This document shows positions 32,202 through 41,145 of a stretch of DNA of 64,000 nt, one piece after another. The stretch spans positions 1 through 64,000 of the forward strand of contig MTOU01000009.1 in assembly GCA_002011745.1 (NCBI GenBank). Reading direction: 5' to 3'. This DNA is from Nitrospirae bacterium JdFR-85 (lineage in GTDB: Bacteria > Nitrospirota > Thermodesulfovibrionia > Thermodesulfovibrionales > JdFR-85). The notes beneath the pieces are model-generated. The model saw only the letters and a program-made list of their open reading frames with translations. It did no database searches and was not told where the DNA came from. The translations under genes and the position numbers were made by a program. Within the stretch, counting starts at the first letter, position 1, and the number at the start of each line of letters is the position of its first letter.

Positions 32202-33590
32202 ATGTCCCTTAACAATGCAAATATTTTAATTGTGGACGATGAAAAGGTTGTAAGAGACAGCTGTAAAAGAATACTTCATGGAAAGGGATACTTCATCTCA
32301 GAGGCAGACAATGCTGAGGAGGCCCTAAGAATGATTGAGAGCTATTCTTATGACCTTGTTTTAACAGATATAAGACTTCCTGGCATGGATGGGATAGAGC
32401 TATTACAGAAGATAAAGGAGACTCATCCTACTACAGAGGTGATAGTAATCACAGGTTATGGATCAGTGGATACTGCTGTGAAGGCAATGAAACTGGGTGC
32501 TTATGACTACATTGAAAAACCTTTCAGACCTGATGAGCTTGTAACTCTTGTTGAAAGAGCGCTGGAACGGAAGAGCCTACGAGAAGAGAATATCCGATTG
32601 AGAGAAGAGGTTACACACCATTACATCAAAAATATTGTGGGCAAATCCAGGGCAATAGAACATGTATTCAGGCTTATACACTCTGTTGCTCCTACCTCAA
32701 GCACTGTATTGATAATTGGTGAGAGTGGTACAGGCAAGGAACTTGTTGCCAAGGCAATCCATTACAACAGTCCCAGGAGAGATAATCCTTTTGTGGTGGT
32801 TGACTGTGGAACCCTACCAAAAGACCTTATAGAGGCAGAACTCTTTGGATATCGTAAAGGGGCCTTTACAGGAGCTACTTCGGACAAAAGGGGTCTTATT
32901 GAAGAGGCTGATGGTGGAACAATCTTCCTTGACGAGATTGGTGAGTTACCCTTGTCTGTGCAGTCAAAACTCCTACGAGTGCTACAGGAGAAAGAGTTTC
33001 GTCCTATTGGTGACAAAAGACCCAAAAAGGTGGATGTCCGTTTCATCGCAGCAACCAATCGCGATCTGGAGCAGCTTGTCAGAGATGGTGTATTCAGAGA
33101 GGACCTTTACTACAGACTGAATATATTCCCCATAAAGGTACCACCTTTGAGACAGAGAAAGGAGGATATACCGATTTTATCCTACCATTTTCTGAGGAAA
33201 CATTCAGAGGAGCTTGGCAAAGATGTAAAAAGCATCACTGCCGAGGCGATGAAATTGTTACTTGAGTATAATTGGCCAGGCAATGTAAGAGAGCTTGAGA
33301 ATACCATACAGAGGGCGATACTCCTTACTACAGACGAAAAGATAAAGCCCGAAGACCTGACCTTTCTCACTGTAACCTTAGGACATAATATACCCCAGAA
33401 TATACAGCAGTTAAAAGAGACAAAGAGACGTTTGAGGAGGGCGTCTGTTGAAGAGGTGGAAAGGCTTTTTGTACTTGATGCCCTGAGAAGGGCAGACTGG
33501 AATGTATCAAGGGCAGCAAAGGATGTGGGGATGCAGAGGCCAAATTTTCATGCATTAATGAAAAAACATGGAATTAAAAGACCAGAATGA
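32202..33590 (+). CDS. NtrC-family sigma54-dependent response regulator
   Basis: REC (VDDE...LTDIRLPGMDG); GESGTGKELVAKAIH; GAFTGA; C-terminal Fis-like HTH. Start at 32202 preferred over the track start at 32115. Confidence 0.95.
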   Translation: MSLNNANILIVDDEKVVRDSCKRILHGKGYFISEADNAEEALRMIESYSYDLVLTDIRLPGMDGIELLQKIKETHPTTEVIVITGYGSVDTAVKAMKLGAYDYIEKPFRPDELVTLVERALERKSLREENIRLREEVTHHYIKNIVGKSRAIEHVFRLIHSVAPTSSTVLIIGESGTGKELVAKAIHYNSPRRDNPFVVVDCGTLPKDLIEAELFGYRKGAFTGATSDKRGLIEEADGGTIFLDEIGELPLSVQSKLLRVLQEKEFRPIGDKRPKKVDVRFIAATNRDLEQLVRDGVFREDLYYRLNIFPIKVPPLRQRKEDIPILSYHFLRKHSEELGKDVKSITAEAMKLLLEYNWPGNVRELENTIQRAILLTTDEKIKPEDLTFLTVTLGHNIPQNIQQLKETKRRLRRASVEEVERLFVLDALRRADWNVSRAAKDVGMQRPNFHALMKKHGIKRPE

Positions 33591-33934
33591 CTGTTGGAGA
33601 AATTAAAGAGGCACTTAATGCTACAGTGGTGCATATGTCAGTTCCTGAGCACAGTGAGATACTATGTGCCTGTGCCACTGATCTAATGAGTGAGGTGCTT
33701 TATTACACAAGAAACAACTCTGTCCTTATTACAGGACTCACAAAACAACAGGCGATCAGAACAGCACATATAGCAGACATAAGAGTTGTGGTCTTCACCC
33801 GTGGCAAAGAACCTGATGCCCAGACACTGGAACTCTCAAAAGAAAAAGGGATTACACTTCTTATAACTCCTTACTCTATGTTTACTGCCTGTGGTATCCT
33901 CTATGAGAAAGGACTAAGGTGTTGTCCTGAATGA
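33587..33934 (+). CDS. DRTGG-domain protein (first copy)
   Basis: MTVGEIKEALNATVVH...LITGLTKQQAIRTAHIADIRVVVFTRGKEP; paralogous to 34370-34720. Confidence 0.75.
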   Translation: MTVGEIKEALNATVVHMSVPEHSEILCACATDLMSEVLYYTRNNSVLITGLTKQQAIRTAHIADIRVVVFTRGKEPDAQTLELSKEKGITLLITPYSMFTACGILYEKGLRCCPE

Positions 33935-34401
33935 AGGAGGATTTAAGCAAGACAATAGAAGGGAGTTTTCATATTGTAGGTGGAGATTTTATCCGTGCAG
34001 GTGAGGCATCCACAGCACTAAAAAAACAACTCATTGATCTTGGTATTGAAGAGGAGACCATCAGGAAGGTCTCGATTGCTACTTTTGAAGCAGAAATGAA
34101 TATAATTATTTATGCTACTGCTGGAATAATAAGATATACCATAACTCCTGAAGAGATCACTATAATAGCAGAAGACATGGGACCAGGTATTGAGGATATC
34201 GAACTTGCGATGCAGGAGGGATACTCTACCGCACCTGACTGGGTAAGAGAAATGGGTTGGGGAGCAGGAATGGGACTGCCCAATATGAAGAAAAACTCTG
34301 ATATATTCAGGATAGAATCAGTTGTAGGAGAGGGGACAACAGTGGAAATGGTTATCAGGAGGAAAAAAGATGACCATAGCAGAAATAGCAGAGAGGCTTA
34401 A
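33931..34401 (+). CDS. RsbW/SpoIIAB-like ATP-binding protein
   Basis: FEAEMNIIIYA; EDMGPGIEDIELAMQEGYST; GWGAGMGLPNMKK. Confidence 0.85.
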   Translation: MKEDLSKTIEGSFHIVGGDFIRAGEASTALKKQLIDLGIEEETIRKVSIATFEAEMNIIIYATAGIIRYTITPEEITIIAEDMGPGIEDIELAMQEGYSTAPDWVREMGWGAGMGLPNMKKNSDIFRIESVVGEGTTVEMVIRRKKDDHSRNSREA

Positions 34402-34720
34402 TCTAACACCTGTAACCGGGGAGGAGTATCTCCATAGAGAGGTCTCAGATGGATATGTGAGTGATCTTCTGAGCGATGTGATGGCAAATGCAAAAAAGGA
34501 CTGTATATGGATTACACTACAAACACATGAGAATACAGTTGCAGTGGCGGTATTAAAAGAGATCGCAGCTGTGGTTATTGTAAATGGGAGAAAGCCTTCA
34601 GATGTAACAATTGAGAAGGCTACTGAACAGAAAGTGCCTATTCTTCTTACCAGCAGAACAGCATTTGAGATAGCAGGAATGCTCTATCAATTGCTTCATG
34701 CTGAAGAGATTCAGAGCTGA
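34370..34720 (+). CDS. DRTGG-domain protein (second copy)
   Basis: MTIAEIAERLNLTPVTGEEYLHREVSDGYVSDLLSDVMANAKKDCIWITLQTHENTVAVAVLKEIAAVVIVNGRKP. Confidence 0.75.
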   Translation: MTIAEIAERLNLTPVTGEEYLHREVSDGYVSDLLSDVMANAKKDCIWITLQTHENTVAVAVLKEIAAVVIVNGRKPSDVTIEKATEQKVPILLTSRTAFEIAGMLYQLLHAEEIQS

Positions 34721-35432
34721 TTTACATATACATACCTGTCTGTCTCCCTGTGCTTCTCTTGACATGACGCCTAAGAGAATAATCCAACAGGCGAAACAGA
34801 AGGGGCTTGACATTATTGCCATATCTGACCATAACAGTGCTGAAAACATACCAGCAGCACTTTCTGTTTCAGAAGAAATCACTGTTCTGCCTGCAATGGA
34901 GATAACCACCTCTGAGGAGGCACATATAATTGCACTCATGCCAGAGGTCAACTCTATAAATGAACTACAGAGAATCGTCTACTCCAGTCTGCCAGAGATA
35001 GAGCAGACAAAGAGATTTTATTCAGAACAGGTCATAGTTGATGAGAACGATTTTGTCAAAGGCTTTAACAGAAGACTACTTATAAATGCCACTGAGTTCA
35101 GCACAAAAGAACTTATAGAAATAATACATGAACTTGGAGGACTCGCAGTGGCCTGTCATATTGACAGAGAGGTTTTCAGTATCCTTACACAACTGGGATT
35201 TATTCCACCAGAATTGAAGTTTGACGCCCTTGAAATATCTTTCAGAACATCTCCTCAGGATGCACTTATGGAGTATCAACAATACAGACATTATCCTTGG
35301 ATACGCTCTTCAGATGCACATACCCTTAATGATATCGGAAAGGTATATACAGAGTTTGTGATAAAAGAGCCTACATTCGAAGAGATAAAACTTGCCTTCA
35401 AAGGACAAGGCACAAGGCAGATAAAAATCTGA
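34698..35432 (+). CDS. PHP-domain metal-dependent phosphoesterase
   Basis: RADLHIHTCLSPCASLDMTPKRII; SDHNSAEN; SSDAHTLNDIG. Confidence 0.92.
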   Translation: MLKRFRADLHIHTCLSPCASLDMTPKRIIQQAKQKGLDIIAISDHNSAENIPAALSVSEEITVLPAMEITTSEEAHIIALMPEVNSINELQRIVYSSLPEIEQTKRFYSEQVIVDENDFVKGFNRRLLINATEFSTKELIEIIHELGGLAVACHIDREVFSILTQLGFIPPELKFDALEISFRTSPQDALMEYQQYRHYPWIRSSDAHTLNDIGKVYTEFVIKEPTFEEIKLAFKGQGTRQIKI

Positions 35433-36347
35433 ATGGAAGACCTTTCATTACATATACTAGATATAGCCCTGAACAGTATAGAGGCAGGTGCCACAGAGGT
35501 CTCAATCAGAATAGAGGAAGACAGGGAAAAGAATCTCCTAAGCATTACAATCAGAGACAATGGCAGAGGCATGGATAAGGATACATTAAAGAGACTACTC
35601 GACCCTTTTTTCACCACTAAGGGAAAAAAAACTGGCTTAGGAATACCCCTTCTTGCACAGGCTGCAAGAGAGACAGAAGGTGATATCACTGTTGAGTCTT
35701 CTCCAGAAAATGGTACTGTAGTTAAGGCCACCTTTGCCCTTAACCATATTGACAGAAAACCTTTGGGTGACTTAGTATCTACTCTGATGAGCCTAATAGG
35801 AGGCAACCCTGAGGTGGATATAACCTTTGAATACAGAAAAGACAAAAACAGTTACAACTTCTCCACAAAGAACATAAGAAAGGAGTTGAATGGGATTCCT
35901 CTGAATCTTCCAGAGGTGTGGCATCTTATAAGAGAAGAATTAAGGGAGGGGTTAAAAAAGATTAAAAGAAAGGAGGCAAAGATGAAAAAAAAGGTTTTAG
36001 TGATTGATGACGAGGCGATAGTCAGGGTGAGTTGCCAGAGAGTGCTTGAACCTGAGGGATATGAGGTAAAGGTTACATCAAGGGGGGACGAGGCATTGAG
36101 ACTGATGGAAGAAGAGAAATACGATATTGTCCTTACTGACCTCAAGATGCCTGATATGGATGGCCTGGAGGTATTAAAGGAGATAAAAAGACGATGGCCT
36201 GATATACAGGTGATAATCATTACAGGATATGGTACAATCAGTACTGCTGTACAGGCTATTAAACTAGGGGCCTATGACTATATTGAGAAGCCCTTTACCC
36301 CTGAAGACATACTGAATGTAGTAAAAAGGGCGATGGAGGACAGATGA
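35433..36347 (+). CDS. HATPase domain fused in frame to a response-regulator receiver domain
   Basis: NSIEAGAT...RDNGRGM...LLDPFFTTKGKKTGLGIPLL, then KKVLVIDDEAIVRVSCQRVLEPEGYEV...LTDLKMPDMDG. Confidence 0.88.
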   Translation: MEDLSLHILDIALNSIEAGATEVSIRIEEDREKNLLSITIRDNGRGMDKDTLKRLLDPFFTTKGKKTGLGIPLLAQAARETEGDITVESSPENGTVVKATFALNHIDRKPLGDLVSTLMSLIGGNPEVDITFEYRKDKNSYNFSTKNIRKELNGIPLNLPEVWHLIREELREGLKKIKRKEAKMKKKVLVIDDEAIVRVSCQRVLEPEGYEVKVTSRGDEALRLMEEEKYDIVLTDLKMPDMDGLEVLKEIKRRWPDIQVIIITGYGTISTAVQAIKLGAYDYIEKPFTPEDILNVVKRAMEDR

Positions 36348-36988
36348 AGCGAGTAATAACCATTGATGGTCCATGCGGTGCAGGGAAAAGTACAGTTGCA
36401 CGGCTTGTAGCTGAAAAACTGGGGTTTAATTATCTGGACACAGGTGCCCTCTACAGGGCTGTTGCCCTTTATCTGAAAAGAAAGGGATTGAGTGATAGTA
36501 GCCCGGACGAAGAACTTTCTAATGCTTTAAGAGGACTTGAGATATCCTTCCGCAATGGAGCAGTCTTCATCAACAGAGAAGATGTCTCAACCCTTATAAG
36601 GACCCCTGAGGTTGGACACTATGCCTCAGTGTTCTCTGCAAGAAGACCTGTGAGGGATTTTCTCCTCATCCCGCAGAGGATATTTGCAGAGGAATATGAC
36701 ACAGTTGCAGAAGGCCGGGACATGGGTACAGTGGTCTTTCCACAGGCATGGCGGAAGTTCTTTCTTGATGCCTCGGTAAAGGAAAGGGCTAAAAGGAGAT
36801 ATGAGCAGTTAATACAGATGGGTAAAGACATTACTCTGGAGGAGGCTTTCAGGGATATACAGGACAGAGATAAAAGGGACTCACAAAGGGCCATTGCTCC
36901 TCTGAGAAAACCAGAGGATGCTGTGTATATTGATACAACAAACCTTAGTATAGAGGAGACCGTTCAACGGATTATCGATGCCCTCTAA
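36344..36988 (+). CDS. cmk: Cytidylate kinase
   Basis: ITIDGPCGAGKSTVARLVAEKLGFNYLDTGALYRAV. Confidence 0.95.
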   Translation: MKRVITIDGPCGAGKSTVARLVAEKLGFNYLDTGALYRAVALYLKRKGLSDSSPDEELSNALRGLEISFRNGAVFINREDVSTLIRTPEVGHYASVFSARRPVRDFLLIPQRIFAEEYDTVAEGRDMGTVVFPQAWRKFFLDASVKERAKRRYEQLIQMGKDITLEEAFRDIQDRDKRDSQRAIAPLRKPEDAVYIDTTNLSIEETVQRIIDAL

Positions 36989-37215
36989 GTTTTTATAAAG
37001 ATTCAGGCTCAGGTTTCAAATTTTGAATTTCTGATATTTGTCATACTTAATACTGTTTAACTCTTCATCCCTGTGGGCAAACAGAGGCAAGGTCATCGAA
37101 TCCAAAAGGTGTTTGAAGAGACTTTTAAGCGTAGCCATCAGCTGGTAAGAATGGAGAAAACAGGAAGTGTAGCAAATCAGTCCAGAAAATATTTCGAAGA
37201 AGAGATAGGTTCTTA

Positions 37216-37242
37216 TAGAGGCGAGCCAAAGGCTCGCCTCTA
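37216..37242. terminator. 12-bp perfect hairpin between convergent cmk and minus-strand ORF
   Basis: TAGAGGCGAGCC-AAA-GGCTCGCCTCTA. Confidence 0.6.
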
Positions 37243-37255
37243 ATCTCCAAAAAAT

Positions 37256-37627
37256 TTAACACCTCCTTTTTTCCATGAATTCCTTTCTTCTGAGAATCTC
37301 CCTCATACCTGTGAGTTCCTCTTTTAAGAACCTCTGTATCAATTTCGCAGCCCTATTGAACACTATTGGTTCAGGAGTAGGGTCTTTCAGTGCCTCAATC
37401 ACACTCAGTACTTCAAAGAGCCACTCAGATTCTTCTTTTAATCCTTTGATACCTTCCTCTAAGGGCCTGGTCGGCATAGGCAACTCTCTCAGCGTCTGAA
37501 GAATCCTCCACAGCTTTACTTCCATCATCACTTGGAGAATACTACTAAGTCTACCCAAACAGAACTGTCTTTCCATCAGATCCTCTGCCGAGGCCGCACA
37601 TCCTAATAGTGTTGAAAGAGCAGCCAT
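37256..37627 (-). CDS. Uncharacterised helical protein
   Basis: 123 aa ORF with RBS aaggaggg and a clear upstream promoter. Confidence 0.65.
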   Translation of the reverse strand: MAALSTLLGCAASAEDLMERQFCLGRLSSILQVMMEVKLWRILQTLRELPMPTRPLEEGIKGLKEESEWLFEVLSVIEALKDPTPEPIVFNRAAKLIQRFLKEELTGMREILRRKEFMEKRRC

Positions 37628-37658
37628 ACAATCCCTCCTTCTAAAAATATTTTTAAAT

Positions 37659-37693
37659 ATTATACAGATAGTCGGTAACAGATTGGTTACAAA
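37659..37693 (-). promoter_or_regulatory. Promoter with regulator box TTTGTAACCAATCTGTTACCG-N8-TATAAT (site A)
   Basis: 21-nt identity and identical spacing to the site at 44842-44876. Confidence 0.7.
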
Positions 37694-37767
37694 TTATATG
37701 CTTGACAACTTTTTGCTCTCTTCCCCATATTCGATGTATAATAGGTGCCTCATTGAAGAAGGAGATC

Positions 37768-40700
37768 TTATCCTTCTCTAACATCCCTATATAGGTCTTT
37801 TGTTTTCTCAGAGGGCTCTACCCCCAGTATTCCTTTCAGGGTATTGAAGCATCTCTGATATGTAAGCACTGCATCGGCCTTTCTGTCCATCTTCATGTAA
37901 AGGAGCATTAATCTCTGGTATAGTTCCTCCTGCGTGGGTGTCATCTCAATCCCCCTCTGGTATAAGTGTAAAGCATCCTCTAAGGAACCTTCTTTCTCAT
38001 AATGCTCTCCTATTCTCAACACACACTTAACGAATATATCCCTAAGCCTCTCTCTCATCTGATAGGTCCATGGGGTCATGGTACTGTCGGGTAGAAATTC
38101 TCCCCTGTAAAGTTCAAGTGCTCTCCGCATCAGCTCAGTGGCTTCTGATTGTTGTCTTCTGTGCCAGAGTCTTTCTGCTTTGTAGAACATCTCCTGAAAG
38201 GTGATGGCATCAATCCAGACAAGTCTATGGTCTATACTAAGTGTACCGTCCTGATAGGAAATACATCTGTCACTGCCAAGGAGTTTTCGCAACCTGTGAA
38301 GGGTGGTTAACACTGCTCTGTGAGCATTTTCAAGTTCCTTCTCTCCCCAAAGCATCTCTACTATCCACTCCTCTCTAACACTCTGTCCTCCTGCAGCGAC
38401 AAGAAGTCTCAACATATCAAGAGGTCTCCTCTGGGATTTCCTTGAAACAGGTATAGGAACTCCCTCCCTATAGATTTTAAAGTCTCCAAGGGTATAAACC
38501 TTTATCTGCCAGGGCCAGTCCACTGTGTCAAACACAGGTATATCAAACATAAATCTCCTCTGTCTTATAAGCTCCTTCAGATAGTCTGTCTCAATCCCGT
38601 ATTGAAATGCCTTTACAGCAAGGGAGGTCTTATCAATGGGTACCCAAGTGGAGAAATTCAAAAGCCTCCGCTGCCTACCAAGGACAAGAGCATTCTTGAG
38701 CAATGCAAACCCCTTCTTCTCTTTATTCTGTTGAAAGGCGAGCTTTGCCTTCAGTAGAAGAAACATAAACTTCAGTACTGAAGAGTTCAGATGGCGATTG
38801 AGTCTCAACCCTTTGCTTATATGTCTGTCCGCCTTTTTTATCTCTCCTTTTTCAGCAGCCGTTACCGCCATCACATACTCAGCCTGAATTCTACAGTGGT
38901 AAAGTCCCATCCTCTCTGCAATCCTGTGGGCATTTGTGGCATGAATAGAAGCTCCATAAATGTTGCCCCTCTGTAACAAGAGCCATGTATAAGAGTAGTG
39001 ATAGTAGAAGAGGTCAAAGGGTCTTAGTCTTGAGAAGTTCTCCTCAAACAACTTGAGTTCACTCTCTGCATCTTCAATTCTCCCCAGTATAAGCAATGCA
39101 CAGATGAGATGGAATCTCAACAAAAAGTCCCAGAGTTTAATACCATGATACTCTGTAAACTGGAGTGTCTCCCTTACTACTTCTATGCACCTCTGAGGCT
39201 CTCCTGCACTCCAGAGATACCATGCCTGTATCATGTTAAATAGTATTCTGGGCAGTGGTGGAGCTTCAGAGGTGTTTATTATCTTTGTGAAAAAACTCAA
39301 TGCTTCTGCAGCCTTAAAAAATTCACCCTTCCAGAGATAGACAGACAAGAGCGCCACAGCAGCATATATCCTGTCTTTTGTCTGTTCAGCTCTATGGAGA
39401 ATCCTTTCTGTCTCTTGCTGCCATCTCTGGAAATCCTTGTAATGAGGATATCTGTGGATAAGGGCCATCAACATCCTTGGTGCAATCATGTTAGAGAGCC
39501 TTTCGGGGATACTGGAATACACACTCTGGAGCTCCTCAAACCTCTGAATCCACCTATCTATGATCTCTCCACTTGATGGATTGTTAAGGATACACTCTAT
39601 TGCTCCTGCTAGACATCTATACATACCTTTTATATCTTCACGTGCTTTGTATAAACTGAAGGCTCTCTCAAAACTATCAAGCACCTGATGTGGCACCTGG
39701 GGAGGACTACAGTATGCCAGATAGTACATAATATCTGGGTCTGTCTCCACAATCTCCGATGGCAGGGCCTGAATCCATTCACTGAGTATCTTATGTCTGC
39801 CCTGTTCTATGAATCTCTCTGCATGTCTTAGAAGAAGTCTTCTAAGAGAATCATTATCAGAACACAGGTGATACAGCCTGGCCGCCTCCTCCAGTTCTCC
39901 AGCCTCCTCCAGTACCTTGCCGCTTAAAGATTTTATTTTTAGAGAATGTGCTTGTGGATAGTCTCTTTCCAGTTTATTCCTCAAAAACGCTCTGAAAAGG
40001 GGATGGGTCTGGTAGATTATGGGTTCACCCCTCTGGCGGGTTATAAATACACTGTTTCTGTATAGAAATTCTAATATGTCTTCCGCATCTTCTATATCTG
40101 ATACATTCTTTGCCATCTCTGCGGTGAACCTGCTGAGATAAACCGTGCTGAGTAATAACTGCTGTACAGGAAAAGCCATTTTGTTAAAGACTTCGGCAGC
40201 AAAGAACTCAAAGACTCCTTCATGGTTCTTTATATTAGTATCATCGGTGTTAGTAAGGTTATTTATATCTTCACAGAGCAGAACCACCCCTGCAGCCCAG
40301 CCTTCTGTCATCTGATAAATACGATCAAAGAGTTCAGGGGAAGTTTGTTCTCTACGAAGTTTTATCACTTCTTTTGTCTCTTCATAATTAAGCCTCAGGT
40401 GTTCATACCCAATAACCCTTATCCTTCCTGAAAGAACAAGGTGGGTAAATCCCTGTGGAGGTGGGTTACGGCTCAGAAGAATAAGTTTTATCTCTGCAGG
40501 AAGGCATTTACACATCAACAGCAGTACCTGGTAGAAGGCCGCACTCTCATCCACCTCATGACAGGAATCAAAGACTATTACTGAGTGTGGCGTCAGATAT
40601 TCAAAGGCTTTTTCAAAGAACCTCTGGGTGAAGGTATTTATATCAAGAAGATACTCTCTTGTCAGAAGGGGCAGATTAACCTCCTCCGAGACCAGCGATC

Positions 40701-40968
40701 TAAGGGCCATCCGGAAATAATAAAATAGATTTGCTATATCTTCATCTGAGTGATCCACATTGTACCATAGCACTGGCAACGGATGTTCTTGGAGCCAACT
40801 CAACACAAGGGAGGTCTTCCCTGCCCCTGCAGGAGCATAGACCCAAATTACCTGGATCGATGAATTATCAATGAGTGAGAAGAGCCTCCTTCGCGGATAT
40901 AACTTTATCCCCTCCGGCCTTCTTACTTTCGAAGAAACAAAGTTCATATCCACCTTATTATGGAGCAT
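37768..40968 (-). CDS. MalT-like STAND ATPase regulator with C-terminal OmpR-type wHTH plus BTAD (SARP-like)
   Basis: P-loop APAGAGKTSLVLSWL; VLWYNVDHSDEDIANLFYYFRMAL; C-terminal KVYTLGDFKIYREGVPIP...LLVAAGGQSVREEWIVEMLWGEKELENAHRAVLTTLHRLRKLLG plus BTAD. Confidence 0.85.
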   Translation of the reverse strand: MLHNKVDMNFVSSKVRRPEGIKLYPRRRLFSLIDNSSIQVIWVYAPAGAGKTSLVLSWLQEHPLPVLWYNVDHSDEDIANLFYYFRMALRSLVSEEVNLPLLTREYLLDINTFTQRFFEKAFEYLTPHSVIVFDSCHEVDESAAFYQVLLLMCKCLPAEIKLILLSRNPPPQGFTHLVLSGRIRVIGYEHLRLNYEETKEVIKLRREQTSPELFDRIYQMTEGWAAGVVLLCEDINNLTNTDDTNIKNHEGVFEFFAAEVFNKMAFPVQQLLLSTVYLSRFTAEMAKNVSDIEDAEDILEFLYRNSVFITRQRGEPIIYQTHPLFRAFLRNKLERDYPQAHSLKIKSLSGKVLEEAGELEEAARLYHLCSDNDSLRRLLLRHAERFIEQGRHKILSEWIQALPSEIVETDPDIMYYLAYCSPPQVPHQVLDSFERAFSLYKAREDIKGMYRCLAGAIECILNNPSSGEIIDRWIQRFEELQSVYSSIPERLSNMIAPRMLMALIHRYPHYKDFQRWQQETERILHRAEQTKDRIYAAVALLSVYLWKGEFFKAAEALSFFTKIINTSEAPPLPRILFNMIQAWYLWSAGEPQRCIEVVRETLQFTEYHGIKLWDFLLRFHLICALLILGRIEDAESELKLFEENFSRLRPFDLFYYHYSYTWLLLQRGNIYGASIHATNAHRIAERMGLYHCRIQAEYVMAVTAAEKGEIKKADRHISKGLRLNRHLNSSVLKFMFLLLKAKLAFQQNKEKKGFALLKNALVLGRQRRLLNFSTWVPIDKTSLAVKAFQYGIETDYLKELIRQRRFMFDIPVFDTVDWPWQIKVYTLGDFKIYREGVPIPVSRKSQRRPLDMLRLLVAAGGQSVREEWIVEMLWGEKELENAHRAVLTTLHRLRKLLGSDRCISYQDGTLSIDHRLVWIDAITFQEMFYKAERLWHRRQQSEATELMRRALELYRGEFLPDSTMTPWTYQMRERLRDIFVKCVLRIGEHYEKEGSLEDALHLYQRGIEMTPTQEELYQRLMLLYMKMDRKADAVLTYQRCFNTLKGILGVEPSEKTKDLYRDVREG

Positions 40969-41145
40969 AGAAACCTTAAGACCCTACTATATATACTTTA
41001 TTTGATTATTTTAAATCAAATGGTAAGTGTCCTCTTTTAACCATCTATACAAATCAGACGCCTGTTGAGGAAAATGTCTATATCTGCTACCTTTGAATGG
41101 TATCCTCATCACAGTCTCGTTAAGGTAGTTTAAATGACAATAGTT

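Noticed and set aside
37073-37243. 56-aa GTG-start ORF (VGKQRQGHRIQKVFEETFKRSHQLVRMEKTGSVANQSRKYFEEEIGSYRGEPKARL)
   Set aside because: No RBS, no known family, and its end lies inside the terminator stem; probably a chance ORF or remnant.
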